From Bacillus sp. REN10 (GTDB lineage Bacteria; Bacillota; Bacilli; Bacillales; Domibacillaceae): a stretch of 64,000 nt of DNA. The stretch lies in assembly GCF_016820555.1 (NCBI RefSeq), contig NZ_JADHDW010000002.1:381736-445735 (forward strand), in the 5' to 3' direction. Shown here in pieces: positions 51,427-59,052 of this stretch. Both the position numbers and the translations under genes were made by a program. The notes beneath the pieces are model-generated. The model was not told the origin of the DNA and searched no databases. It worked only from the letters and a program-made list of their open reading frames with translations. Positions within the stretch are counted from its first letter, which is position 1; each line of letters begins with the position of its first letter.

Positions 51427-52689
51427 ATGTTTGATTTATTAAAGCATGGAAAGCAAATACAGCCAATTGTAGAAGAAATAGAACAGCAAATCATCGACGT
51501 CCACCGCGCGATTGATCGTCAGGCAGAAAGCAATCAGTTTCGTGTATTGCGCAGCTTTCAAAATCACCAAGTCAGTGACTTTCATTTCACCCCTTCGACA
51601 GGGTATGGGTATGATGACACAGGGAGAGACACGCTGGAGCAAATATATGCCGAAGTATTTGGCGGGGAAAGTGCTCTCGTTCGACCGCAAATCATTTCAG
51701 GCACTCACGCGATTTCAATCGCCCTTTTTGGTGTATTAAGACCTGGGGATGAGCTTTTGTATATCACGGGGAACCCATACGACACGCTTGAAGAAATTGT
51801 CGGCATTCGTGGAAATGGAAATGGTTCACTAAAAGAGTTTGGCATTAGCTATAAAAGCGTATCATTATTAGATGATGGGTATCCTGACTATGCGGCGATT
51901 AAAGCCGCTATTCAACCGAATACAAAAATGATCGGTATCCAGCGCTCGAAAGGGTATGCGGTTCGCCCGTCGTTTACGATCGATGAAATAGCAGAGATGA
52001 TTCGGTTTGTGAAAGAAATAAATCCTGAAATCATTGTGTTTGTCGATAACTGTTACGGTGAATTTACAGAAGATCGTGAGCCTTGTCATGTAGGGGCGGA
52101 CTTAATAGCAGGATCTTTAATTAAGAATCCTGGTGGCGGTTTAGCGAAAACAGGTGGCTATATCGCTGGGAAAAAAGAGGTAGTAGAAAGTTGTTCTTAT
52201 CGAATGACTTCCCCGGGTATTGGAGCGGAAGCGGGAGCGAGTCTTTATAGCTTGCAGGAAATGTATCAAGGCTTCTTTTTGGCCCCTCATGTTGTTGCCG
52301 AAAGTTTAAAAGGAGCGGTATTTACGGCGGCTATTCTTGAAAAGCTCGGAATGACAACCATGCCGAAATGGAATGAAAAACGGACGGATTTAATTCAAGC
52401 GGTTCAATTTAATGATCGCGATAAAATGGTTTCATTTTGCCAAGCAATTCAATTTGCCTCTCCAGTGAATTCTCACGTTACCCCGTATCCGAGCTATATG
52501 CCAGGGTATGAAGACGATGTGATCATGGCAGCAGGCGCCTTTGTGCAAGGAGCAAGTATAGAATTATCTGCCGATGGTCCGTTGCGTCCTCCATATGCTG
52601 CTTACGTACAAGGTGGATTAACGTATGCTCATGTGAAAATTGCTGTATGTAGCGCTATTGATCATTTAATGGAAAAGAACTTAATATAG
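51427..52689 (+). CDS. ynbB: PLP-dependent enzyme, methionine gamma-lyase-like (YnbB, 'aluminium resistance' family)
   Basis: 420 residues of a Cys/Met-metabolism-type PLP fold. The likely PLP lysine is in AGSLIKNPGGG; other segments are RPQIISGTHAISIALFG and FVDNCYGEF. Often annotated aluminium resistance protein; the true substrate is unknown. Conserved place between hflX and glnR. Confidence 0.9.
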   Translation: MFDLLKHGKQIQPIVEEIEQQIIDVHRAIDRQAESNQFRVLRSFQNHQVSDFHFTPSTGYGYDDTGRDTLEQIYAEVFGGESALVRPQIISGTHAISIALFGVLRPGDELLYITGNPYDTLEEIVGIRGNGNGSLKEFGISYKSVSLLDDGYPDYAAIKAAIQPNTKMIGIQRSKGYAVRPSFTIDEIAEMIRFVKEINPEIIVFVDNCYGEFTEDREPCHVGADLIAGSLIKNPGGGLAKTGGYIAGKKEVVESCSYRMTSPGIGAEAGASLYSLQEMYQGFFLAPHVVAESLKGAVFTAAILEKLGMTTMPKWNEKRTDLIQAVQFNDRDKMVSFCQAIQFASPVNSHVTPYPSYMPGYEDDVIMAAGAFVQGASIELSADGPLRPPYAAYVQGGLTYAHVKIAVCSAIDHLMEKNLI

Positions 52690-52700
52690 TTTGATCACAA

Positions 52701-52740
52701 AGCTAACCTCAATAGACTGATGATGAGGTTAGCTTTTTTT
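52701..52740 (+). terminator. Terminator after ynbB
   Basis: AGCTAACCTC (52701-52710) pairs perfectly with GAGGTTAGCT (52725-52734), followed by a T-run. Confidence 0.88.
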
Positions 52741-52797
52741 GAAAAGAATAAAAACGTCGTGCGGATTTTATTGATTCATAAAACCTTTAAAAAATCA

Positions 52798-52814
52798 TGT
52801 AAGAAAACCTAACA
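52798..52814 (+). promoter_or_regulatory. GlnR/TnrA box 1 of glnRA
   Basis: TGTAAGAAAACCTAACA matches TGTNAN7TNACA exactly. It lies just upstream of the -35 element, as glnRA operator 1 does in B. subtilis. Confidence 0.88.
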
Positions 52815-52819
52815 TGAGT

Positions 52820-52848
52820 TTGACAAGTTTTATGACGTGATATATAAT
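52820..52848 (+). promoter_or_regulatory. glnRA promoter
   Basis: Perfect -35 TTGACA (52820-52825) and -10 TATAAT (52843-52848), 17-base spacer. Confidence 0.9.
52821..52837 (+). promoter_or_regulatory. Degenerate GlnR box 2 over the -35 region
   Basis: TGACAAGTTTTATGACG fits TGTNAN7TNACA with two mismatches. It overlaps the -35 and spacer, the place of the second operator in B. subtilis glnRA. Confidence 0.6.
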
Positions 52849-52877
52849 TTTCAACAGAAAGAGAAAGGGGGATCAAG

Positions 52878-53282
52878 ATGAGCAGTCATATTAGACGTTC
52901 GATGCCGCTTTTTCCAATAGGAACAGTGATGAAGCTGACTGATTTATCCGCTAGGCAAATTCGCTATTATGAAGAACATCAATTGATTCAACCAGAACGA
53001 ACAGATGGGAATCGTCGTCTCTTTTCTTTGTACGATATTGATCGATTATTAGAAATTAAAGATTTACTGGACCAAGGAATCAATATGGCAGGAATCAAGA
53101 AGCTTTTGCTAGATGAAAAACATTTTGAACCACACCAGAATTCAAAAGAACAAGGGGAAGAGCAGAAAAAGAATTTCACGGATGAGGAGCTGAGAAAATT
53201 GTTGCGTAAAGAATTAATTAACGCGGGACGTTTTCATCGAAATGGGTATCCTTATGGTGAAAGAAATCGCTTTTTTCATTAA
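52878..53282 (+). CDS. glnR: Glutamine synthetase repressor GlnR
   Basis: 134 residues, MerR-type winged helix-turn-helix ([20 protein letters not shown]). The GlnR C-terminal tail ends in YGERNRFFH, the part that senses feedback-inhibited glutamine synthetase. It represses glnRA under nitrogen excess through the two boxes upstream. glnA follows 47 bases later. AAAGGGGGATC precedes the ATG. Confidence 0.97.
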   Translation: MSSHIRRSMPLFPIGTVMKLTDLSARQIRYYEEHQLIQPERTDGNRRLFSLYDIDRLLEIKDLLDQGINMAGIKKLLLDEKHFEPHQNSKEQGEEQKKNFTDEELRKLLRKELINAGRFHRNGYPYGERNRFFH

Positions 53283-53329
53283 TCTTTTGATATAAACTTG
53301 TATTTGAAAATGAGGAGGAAGTATTTTTT

Positions 53330-54664
53330 ATGGGAAAGTATACTCGTGAAGACATTATGAACTTAGCAAAGGAAGAAAACGTTAAATTTATTCGTTTGCA
53401 GTTCACAGACATCTTAGGGACAATCAAAAATGTGGAAATCCCTGTTAGTCAGTTGGAGAAGGCTCTGGATAATAAAATGATGTTTGATGGATCTTCAATT
53501 GAAGGATTTGTACGAATTGAAGAGTCTGATATGAACCTTTATCCGGATCTTGATACATGGGTAGTTTTTCCGTGGACAGCAGAAAAAGGAAAAGTAGCTC
53601 GCCTCATTTGTGATATTTACAAACCTGATGGAACTCCGTTTGAAGGCGATCCACGAAATAATTTAAAAAGAGTTTTAAAAGAGATGGAAGAACTAGGATT
53701 CTCTAATTTCAATCTAGGACCAGAGCCGGAATTTTTCTTGTTTAAACTAGATGCCAATGGAGAACCAACTCTTGAATTAAATGATAACGGCGGTTATTTT
53801 GATTTAGCACCAACAGACCTTGGTGAAAACTGCCGCCGTGATATTGTATTGGAATTAGAAGAAATGGGATTTGAAATTGAAGCTTCCCACCATGAAGTGG
53901 CGCCAGGTCAGCATGAAATTGATTTTAAATATGCAGATGCTGTAACGGCATGCGATAATATCCAAACATTTAAATTAGTTGTTAAGACGATTGCTCGTAA
54001 GCATGGCTTGCACGCAACATTTATGCCGAAGCCATTATTTGGAGTGAGTGGTTCAGGTATGCATTGCAATATGTCTTTATTTAAAGAAGGAAAAAATGCC
54101 TTTTTTGATGAAAATGGCGAGTTGCAGTTAAGTGAAACAGCTTACCAATTTATTGCAGGTACAATTAAGCATGCGAAAGGGTTTACAGCGATTACAAATC
54201 CAACGGTCAACTCTTACAAGCGTCTAGTTCCAGGATATGAAGCGCCTTGTTATGTTGCGTGGTCTGGACAAAACCGTAGTCCGCTTATTCGTATTCCAGC
54301 TTCTCGCGGGATGAGTACACGTGTAGAAGTGCGCAGTGTCGACCCTGCAGCCAACCCATATTTAGCAATGGCTGTCCTTTTACAAGCTGGTCTTGACGGC
54401 ATTAAAAATCAAATGACACCTCCTCCAGCAGTTGATCGCAATATTTATGCGATGAATCTAGAAGAGCGCGCGCAAGAGGGTGTAGAAGATTTACCTTCCA
54501 CTTTAGCGCAAGCTTTAGAACTTCTTAAAAAAGATGAAGTCATTCAATCAGCCCTTGGCGCACACATTTTAGAACACTTTATTGAAGCGAAAGAAATTGA
54601 GTGGGATATGTTCCGCACACAAGTTCACCCTTGGGAGCGCGAGCAATATTTGCAAATGTATTAA
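53330..54664 (+). CDS. glnA: Glutamine synthetase type I
   Basis: 444 residues, the GSI-alpha size. [10 protein letters not shown], the metal segment [34 protein letters not shown] and NRSPLIRIP are in the right order. No adenylylation loop tyrosine region of the GSI-beta type is evident. It makes glutamine from glutamate and ammonia; its feedback-inhibited form activates GlnR. Its terminator marks the prophage border. Confidence 0.98.
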   Translation: MGKYTREDIMNLAKEENVKFIRLQFTDILGTIKNVEIPVSQLEKALDNKMMFDGSSIEGFVRIEESDMNLYPDLDTWVVFPWTAEKGKVARLICDIYKPDGTPFEGDPRNNLKRVLKEMEELGFSNFNLGPEPEFFLFKLDANGEPTLELNDNGGYFDLAPTDLGENCRRDIVLELEEMGFEIEASHHEVAPGQHEIDFKYADAVTACDNIQTFKLVVKTIARKHGLHATFMPKPLFGVSGSGMHCNMSLFKEGKNAFFDENGELQLSETAYQFIAGTIKHAKGFTAITNPTVNSYKRLVPGYEAPCYVAWSGQNRSPLIRIPASRGMSTRVEVRSVDPAANPYLAMAVLLQAGLDGIKNQMTPPPAVDRNIYAMNLEERAQEGVEDLPSTLAQALELLKKDEVIQSALGAHILEHFIEAKEIEWDMFRTQVHPWEREQYLQMY

Positions 54665-54670
54665 TAGAGA

Positions 54671-54706
54671 AACCCCTTGAGCCATAAGGCTTTGAGGGGT
54701 TTTTTA
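54671..54706 (+). terminator. Terminator of glnRA
   Basis: AACCCC (54671-54676) pairs with GGGGTT (54696-54701), with an inner GCC/GGC helix and a T-run of six. Confidence 0.87.
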
Positions 54707-54764
54707 TCGGGCAGTTTTGTATATCTATTATCCAAAAATGCAATTGCCCGACTTTTGCCCGATA
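54705..54764. other. Likely left attachment region of the prophage
   Basis: The stretch between the glnA terminator and the integrase stop holds TATCGGGCA (54705-54713) and its inverted copy TGCCCGATA (54756-54764), plus an extra TGCCCGA at 54745-54751. Such short arm-type repeats beside an integrase gene are typical of att sites. The exact core cannot be fixed without the other end of the element. Confidence 0.45.
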
Positions 54765-54778
54765 TATTTTCAAAAAAA

Positions 54779-55939
54779 TTATTCAAGAACATTTCGCATA
54801 TGTTCTTCGAATTTATTCATATTGTCATTTTCGATTTTCTTGCTGATATGTGAATATACATCAGATGTAATTTGGATACTTCCATGACCAAGGCGTTCTT
54901 GTAAATATTTCATATCTGCACCAGCCTCTAATTGTAATACTGCATGGGTATGTCGTAACGAATGTATTGGTAACGATGGTAGTCCGCATCGATCTAATAT
55001 CTTTGCGAATGAATTGAAAAGGCTAGATTTCGGCATGTAGTTTCCATCGTTTCGGCACAGTACCAAATTAAAATCAAATTTATATACGTCATTTAAAGCT
55101 ATTTTATTTTGATTCTGGTAGTTCTGATGAAATCGCAGATCGTTTGTTAGTGACTGGCTGATCGTGATAATTCGTTTCGAGTTATATGTTTTTGTATCAC
55201 CAAACATTTGATTCGGATTCTTTGACGCTTCTTTAAAGTCGAGTGATTTGTTAACGTTAATTGTACGTTCTTTTAAATTCACATCACTCCACTGTAAAGC
55301 CGCAGCTTCTCCTTTTCTTAATCCGGTCTCTATCAACACTTTGTAAAATATCCAGTAGATGTAATCGTATTTGTATGCTTCTCTTAAAAAATTTGCAATG
55401 TGTTCTGACTCAATAAACTTAATGGCTTCTTTTGGTTTTTGCTTCCCTTTTATAGTCACACCAGTACAAGGATTTTTTGTAATTTTACCAAGTACGATAG
55501 CTTTTTCATAAGCGCTATACAAGGTCCCATGAATAATTTCTACAGTCCGTTTACTGTAACCTTGATCAGCAAGGTGATTAATAAATTTTTGATACATGAC
55601 TGGTTTTACATCTTTTAAAAATACATTTTTAAAATACGGTACAATGTGTTTTTTAATATTTTGCTCATGCAATTCGTAAGTGTTTTTTGCAATGCTCCCT
55701 TTTTTAAATTCAACCAACCATGTTTCAAGATATGATTTCAACGATTCTTCAGTTAACTCAAACCCTTCGCGAATTAATCTCTCTGCTTCTTCAGCTGCTA
55801 ATTTTGCTTCAGCTTTACTTGCAAATCCTTTCTTAGACTTTTCTCTCATTTTCCTTGTGATCGGATCCTGATAATAAATTCGATATTCCCAAAAATCTTT
55901 ATTATGATTTTTCTTTTTATATTTGTGGAATGTAGCCAT
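54779..55939 (-). CDS. int: Tyrosine recombinase/phage integrase
   Basis: 386 residues. An N-terminal arm-binding domain (WEYRIYYQDPITRK) precedes a SAM-like core-binding domain and the catalytic domain with R208 (TGLRKGE), H326 and R329 (HSLRHTH), H352 (LGHGS) and Y362 (DVYSH). All catalytic residues are present, so it should be active. The ATG at 55939 follows AAAGGGAG; a longer in-frame ATG at 56047 is unlikely. It sits at the element border facing glnA. Confidence 0.95.
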   Translation of the reverse strand: MATFHKYKKKNHNKDFWEYRIYYQDPITRKMREKSKKGFASKAEAKLAAEEAERLIREGFELTEESLKSYLETWLVEFKKGSIAKNTYELHEQNIKKHIVPYFKNVFLKDVKPVMYQKFINHLADQGYSKRTVEIIHGTLYSAYEKAIVLGKITKNPCTGVTIKGKQKPKEAIKFIESEHIANFLREAYKYDYIYWIFYKVLIETGLRKGEAAALQWSDVNLKERTINVNKSLDFKEASKNPNQMFGDTKTYNSKRIITISQSLTNDLRFHQNYQNQNKIALNDVYKFDFNLVLCRNDGNYMPKSSLFNSFAKILDRCGLPSLPIHSLRHTHAVLQLEAGADMKYLQERLGHGSIQITSDVYSHISKKIENDNMNKFEEHMRNVLE

Positions 55940-56061
55940 TTTTATTAACTCCCTTTGAAAAAATATTTTTGAGGTGTAAGTCGTGGTGATATTTTGAAGT
56001 TGTAATAATTTCGGTGTAAAAGTCAATGAAGTAATTGACTTCGGCATCCAGTGAGATTAAC

Positions 56062-56280
56062 TCACTGTTCGACCCAAATGAAATCATAAAGCTCTTCTAT
56101 TGAAACATTAAGCTGATAGGCAATATTCTTAGCTGTCTTTAGTGTCATTTTGCTTTCATTAGTAGCATAAGCATTAATTTGTTGCTTTTTCATCCCTAAC
56201 TTATCAGCTAGATCTACCTGAGATAGTTTTCTTTGTTTTAAGATTTCATTGAGTCGACATTTGCCGACGATATACACCAT
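56062..56280 (-). CDS. Small HTH (Cro/CI family) regulator
   Basis: 72 residues, little more than a helix-turn-helix (LSQVDLADKLGMKKQQINAYA). It lies 12 bases behind the repressor gene on the same strand, so they are probably co-transcribed. AGGCGGTG precedes the ATG. The role is unknown; a modulator of lysogeny or of int expression is plausible. Confidence 0.8.
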   Translation of the reverse strand: MVYIVGKCRLNEILKQRKLSQVDLADKLGMKKQQINAYATNESKMTLKTAKNIAYQLNVSIEELYDFIWVEQ

Positions 56281-56292
56281 TTCACCGCCTAA

Positions 56293-56964
56293 TCATTGAA
56301 TTATGGGGCTGACACTGTATAAAAATTTACCGATGATTTTTATATCTTCACAGTTTTGTTGAGAGTATTGTTGATCTTTGAAGTTTGGGTAAAATGAACA
56401 GGGTTCTAAAATAATTAAATCAGTAAACTTGTATACCCTTTTAAGTGTAGCGCTGTCTCCATTAACTATAACTGCCGCAATTTCACCGTTCTCGACCGAT
56501 TGTTGCTTCTTAATGATTGCGTAATGACCATTTGGTACAACTTTATTCATACTTTCTCCTTTAACAACTAATCCGAAAAGCTCATCATCATTTTTTGTTT
56601 CGTATGGAGGTCTAATTTCATCTACAATATTTTGGATTGCTTCAATAGGAGTACCTGCTGATATAGTCCCTATAATAGGAATTTTTGTTTCTTTTTTTAT
56701 GTTACTTACTAACTCAAGTTTCCCATCAATAATTTCAACAGTTGAATCTTTATACGTCGTATCAATATCTGCTTTAGTTACTCCGAACACTGTTGCCATC
56801 TTTTCTAGTGCACCAGCTCCTGGTTTAGATCTGTAGTTCATATAATCACTAACCGTACTTTTGGCAACACCTATTCTGTTTGCTAAATCTGATTGAGTCA
56901 TGTTGTTTTCTTTAAGCAGCCTTTTAATATTTTCGACTATAGCTTTTTTTTGTTGTTCAACCAC
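56293..56964 (-). CDS. CI/LexA-type phage repressor with S24 peptidase domain
   Basis: 223 residues. The helix-turn-helix lies at ~22-46 (MTQSDLANRIGVAKSTVSDYM). The C-terminal S24 domain has cleavage site Ala103-Gly104 (GTISAGTP), catalytic Ser138 (GESMNK) and Lys175 (ATLKRVY). RecA filaments should therefore trigger its self-cleavage and induce the prophage. The GTG start at 56964 follows AAAGGGGGTG. It is divergent from the Cro-like gene across three operators. Confidence 0.94.
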   Translation of the reverse strand: MVEQQKKAIVENIKRLLKENNMTQSDLANRIGVAKSTVSDYMNYRSKPGAGALEKMATVFGVTKADIDTTYKDSTVEIIDGKLELVSNIKKETKIPIIGTISAGTPIEAIQNIVDEIRPPYETKNDDELFGLVVKGESMNKVVPNGHYAIIKKQQSVENGEIAAVIVNGDSATLKRVYKFTDLIILEPCSFYPNFKDQQYSQQNCEDIKIIGKFLYSVSPIIQ

Positions 56965-57007
56965 GTTTTCACCCCCTTTTAAAGTATGTATTTAAACAAT
57001 ATCATAA

Positions 57008-57022
57008 TACGAATAATTCGTA
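57008..57022. promoter_or_regulatory. Repressor operator 1
   Basis: TACGAATAATTCGTA is a 15-base palindrome, perfect apart from its central base. It overlaps the likely repressor promoter (-35 TTTACG, -10 TATTGT on the minus strand). Confidence 0.75.
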
Positions 57023-57036
57023 AAGCATGAAGAAAG

Positions 57037-57051
57037 TACGTTTTTTTCGAA
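57037..57051. promoter_or_regulatory. Repressor operator 2 (degenerate)
   Basis: TACGTTTTTTTCGAA keeps TACG and TCG-A of operator 1 (10 of 15 bases). Its centre is 29 bases from that of operator 1. Confidence 0.5.
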
Positions 57052-57059
57052 AAACATTA

Positions 57060-57088
57060 TTGGAAATACGTAAAATTAGTAATATAAT
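57060..57088 (+). promoter_or_regulatory. Early rightward promoter (Cro-like gene)
   Basis: -35 TTGGAA (57060-57065), 17-base spacer, -10 TATAAT (57083-57088). Operator 3 fills the spacer. Confidence 0.75.
57067..57081. promoter_or_regulatory. Repressor operator 3
   Basis: TACGTAAAATTAGTA matches operator 1 at 12 of 15 bases. Its centre is 30 bases from that of operator 2. Binding here would cover the early promoter spacer. Confidence 0.65.
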
Positions 57089-57112
57089 CAAAAACATGGA
57101 GGTGCTTTTAGT

Positions 57113-57382
57113 ATGAGAGTGACAAAGAGAACATTAAACGAATTAAGAGAAAGTGCTGGGCTGAATCAAGCTGAACTCGCCGATATCTTAGAAATATCAC
57201 CAAAAACACTTTGGTTATATGAGAAAGATTCATCGAATATTCCTGATGAGTTGATTAAAAAATATATGTATTTATTCGATGTTCCCTATGAAGAAATTTT
57301 TTTTGGTATTAAGTACGAAAAATTCGTACAAGTAAAAGCAAGGGTAATTGAAAGAGCTAATAACCTTAAGAAAATAGTGTAA
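57113..57382 (+). CDS. Cro-like HTH regulator
   Basis: 89 residues with a Cro/CI-family helix-turn-helix at ~10-35 (GLNQAELADILEISPKTLWLYE). First gene of the rightward early transcript and divergent from the repressor, so it takes the place of Cro. GGAGGTG precedes the ATG. Its own coding sequence contains an operator copy at 57314-57328 (residues YEKFV). Confidence 0.85.
   Translation: MRVTKRTLNELRESAGLNQAELADILEISPKTLWLYEKDSSNIPDELIKKYMYLFDVPYEEIFFGIKYEKFVQVKARVIERANNLKKIV
57314..57328. promoter_or_regulatory. Operator copy inside the Cro-like gene
   Basis: TACGAAAAATTCGTA matches operator 1 at 14 of 15 bases. With flanks it becomes GTACGAA-AAA-TTCGTAC, perfect seven-base arms. It lies 54 bases before the stop codon. 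Confidence 0.65.
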
Positions 57383-57415
57383 AGTCCTTTGACTACTAAA
57401 AGGAGGCTATAATCT

Positions 57416-57685
57416 ATGATCAATGTTCAAGTAGATGAAATGATGATTGAACAACTTTTTATTGAAGAATTGAAAAAGCATCTTGATCGAATTGATCGGA
57501 GCCGTACCCTGTGGGACATGAAAGAACTTTGCCGTCAAGTCTCCATGTCAGAAAACAATATCAAAGAGAAGTTTTTTTATGATCCTCGTTTTCCAAAACA
57601 TAAAATTGGGGGCAAATGGTATTTTCCGGCACAGGAATGCGAAGAGTTTTTACTCTTATGGATTAAAGAACAACCAACTAATTAA
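57416..57685 (+). CDS. DUF771 family phage protein
   Basis: 89 residues with the DUF771 pattern: an N-terminal EELKKHLDRIDR helix, a MKELCRQVSMSENNI helix-turn-helix-like part and PRFPKHKIGGKWYFP near the end. Such proteins lie in early regions of Bacillus prophages and resemble excisionase-type winged helix proteins. Function unproven. AAAGGAGG precedes the ATG. Confidence 0.8.
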   Translation: MINVQVDEMMIEQLFIEELKKHLDRIDRSRTLWDMKELCRQVSMSENNIKEKFFYDPRFPKHKIGGKWYFPAQECEEFLLLWIKEQPTN

Positions 57686-57707
57686 TTGAAAGTGAGGTGA
57701 CTAAGTC

Positions 57708-58436
57708 ATGAACTTAAAAACCATCGCTAATGACATGCTGCCTGTTTATGAAAATGAATATGACGAAAAGCTGATCAATGCTCGCGAACTACACGAGCAA
57801 CTATTAGTCACTACTCCATTTCATAAGTGGATCGAGCGTCGAATTGAAAATTACGGATTCGTTAAAGGAGAAGACTTTTGGACATTTTTGTCCGAAAGTG
57901 ACGGAGGAAGACCAGCAACTCAGTTCTTCTTTTTATTAGATGCTGGTAAAGAAATTGCCATGTTGGAGAGCAACGAACAGGGAAGAGCGATACGCAGATA
58001 CTTTATCGAGGTAGAAAGGCGATTTCGACAACAGAAGCCGCAAAGTGTTGAGGACCTCATCATCATGCAAGCTCAAAGTATGAAAGAGATCCGGCAGACT
58101 GTCGAACGGCAAGGTAAAGAACTGGAAACAGTAAATCACCGTTTAGACAATATCGATCGAATCGATACAATCGGGGACTTGCAACAAAGGTTGAATGCCA
58201 TGGTTAGAAAATTGGCTCAACAACAAGGTTTGACATTCCAAAAAGCCTGGAATGAATTCAGAACGGCCTACAACACAGCCTATCATACAAACCTTAAAGC
58301 GAAGCTAAACAACTATAAAGAAAAGCATGCGTTGAAGTCATTGACGATCCCTCAGTATCTATCTTTAACGAACCAGTTGCAAGATGCCATTCGAGTAGCG
58401 GACAAGCTATTAAATCAAAAGGAGAGAGCGGGATGA
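57708..58436 (+). CDS. Phage antirepressor (AntA/AntB plus ORF6C domains)
   Basis: 242 residues. The N-terminal ~110 residues (INARELHEQLLVTTPFHKWIERR; FFLLDAGKEIAMLESNEQGR) form an AntA/AntB domain. A coiled linker leads to an ORF6C-like C-terminal domain (ALKSLTIPQYLSL). Proteins of this build counter repressors during induction. GTGAGGTG precedes the ATG. The stop overlaps the next small gene (ATGATGA). Confidence 0.9.
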   Translation: MNLKTIANDMLPVYENEYDEKLINARELHEQLLVTTPFHKWIERRIENYGFVKGEDFWTFLSESDGGRPATQFFFLLDAGKEIAMLESNEQGRAIRRYFIEVERRFRQQKPQSVEDLIIMQAQSMKEIRQTVERQGKELETVNHRLDNIDRIDTIGDLQQRLNAMVRKLAQQQGLTFQKAWNEFRTAYNTAYHTNLKAKLNNYKEKHALKSLTIPQYLSLTNQLQDAIRVADKLLNQKERAG

Positions 58437-58612
58437 TGAGATGTGCTACAAGCCACTCCTCTAGAAGAACTAGATTAAGAGAGTTTGTGCTTGAAATGCA
58501 AAAGCAAGGAATAAAAGTCGAAAGCGTGGTGAAGAAACGTGAATGGAGTATTAACAGCCAGCAGATTGAAAACTGCTGCGGAAGTCAGAAAAGAATGCGA
58601 GAAAATGCGTAA
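58433..58612 (+). CDS. Small basic hypothetical protein, 59 aa
   Basis: An ATG at 58433 in the ATGATGA overlap with the antirepressor stop, preceded by AAGGAGAG. The product begins MMRCATSHSSRRTRLREF and is Arg/Lys-rich with a CC pair near the end. I do not recognise the family. Its 3' part overlaps the next small ORF in another frame, so one of the two may not be real. Confidence 0.5.
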   Translation: MMRCATSHSSRRTRLREFVLEMQKQGIKVESVVKKREWSINSQQIENCCGSQKRMRENA

Positions 58613-58697
58613 CAACCCAGTTTTGTTGCTTGCTTTTGAACTTAGCCTAAAACAAAAAATGTTCGAAATGAATAAAAACAAAAGAGCGGTGAGTTAA
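58539..58697 (+). CDS. Small hypothetical protein, 52 aa
   Basis: A GTG start at 58539 gives MNGVLTASRLKTAAEVRK and a helical, Lys-rich rest. It overlaps the previous ORF by 74 bases in another frame. The ribosome binding site (GGTGAAG) is weak. Protein-like composition supports it, but not strongly. Function unknown. Confidence 0.45.
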   Translation: MNGVLTASRLKTAAEVRKECEKMRNNPVLLLAFELSLKQKMFEMNKNKRAVS

Positions 58698-58720
58698 AAA
58701 GGGGTGACGAAAAAGTAGTT

Positions 58721-58891
58721 ATGGTCTATGAGGTTGAGTTTGTAAATGATGTACACGAAGTCATGTTAACGGCATTCATATACGCTAGCACCGTAACTGA
58801 ATGCCGTAACGAAGCAAAAAGTCTCTTAAAAGAAAAATTATTAAGTCCATCATATCACATTTACATTATGGAGTGCGAGTTGTATGCGTGA
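58721..58891 (+). CDS. Small hypothetical protein, 56 aa
   Basis: ATG 58721 to TGA 58891, starting MVYEVEFVNDVHEVMLTAF. AAGGGGTG lies 15 bases upstream, farther than usual. The pattern of a beta strand, an Ala/Glu helix and a C-terminal beta strand (HIYIMECELYA) looks like a folded protein. The end overlaps the next start by eight bases. Family unknown. Confidence 0.55.
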   Translation: MVYEVEFVNDVHEVMLTAFIYASTVTECRNEAKSLLKEKLLSPSYHIYIMECELYA

Positions 58892-59048
58892 ATTTGAATA
58901 CGCCATTCCCCATGAGATTGTCAGCCTTTACAGAAACAAAGAGGACTACATCGAACGGATTAAAAGTCATTTCCGCTTAGTACATCCAGACCTAAAGTTG
59001 AAACAAGTAGTAGGGAAGACAGCGGTATTAGTTAAGCAAAGCGGGTGA
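58884..59048 (+). CDS. Small hypothetical protein, 54 aa
   Basis: ATG 58884 to TGA 59048, starting MREFEYAIPHEIVSLYRN. GGAGTGCGAG precedes the start, and it overlaps the previous ORF by eight bases. The next gene starts four bases after its stop. Part of a tightly packed early phage row. Function unknown. Confidence 0.55.
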   Translation: MREFEYAIPHEIVSLYRNKEDYIERIKSHFRLVHPDLKLKQVVGKTAVLVKQSG

Positions 59049-59052
59049 GATT

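Noticed and set aside
58475-58681. Minus-strand ORF of 68 codons
   Set aside because: Antisense to two small rightward ORFs in a uniformly rightward early region, with no ribosome binding site and a low-complexity Phe/Leu/Ser composition.
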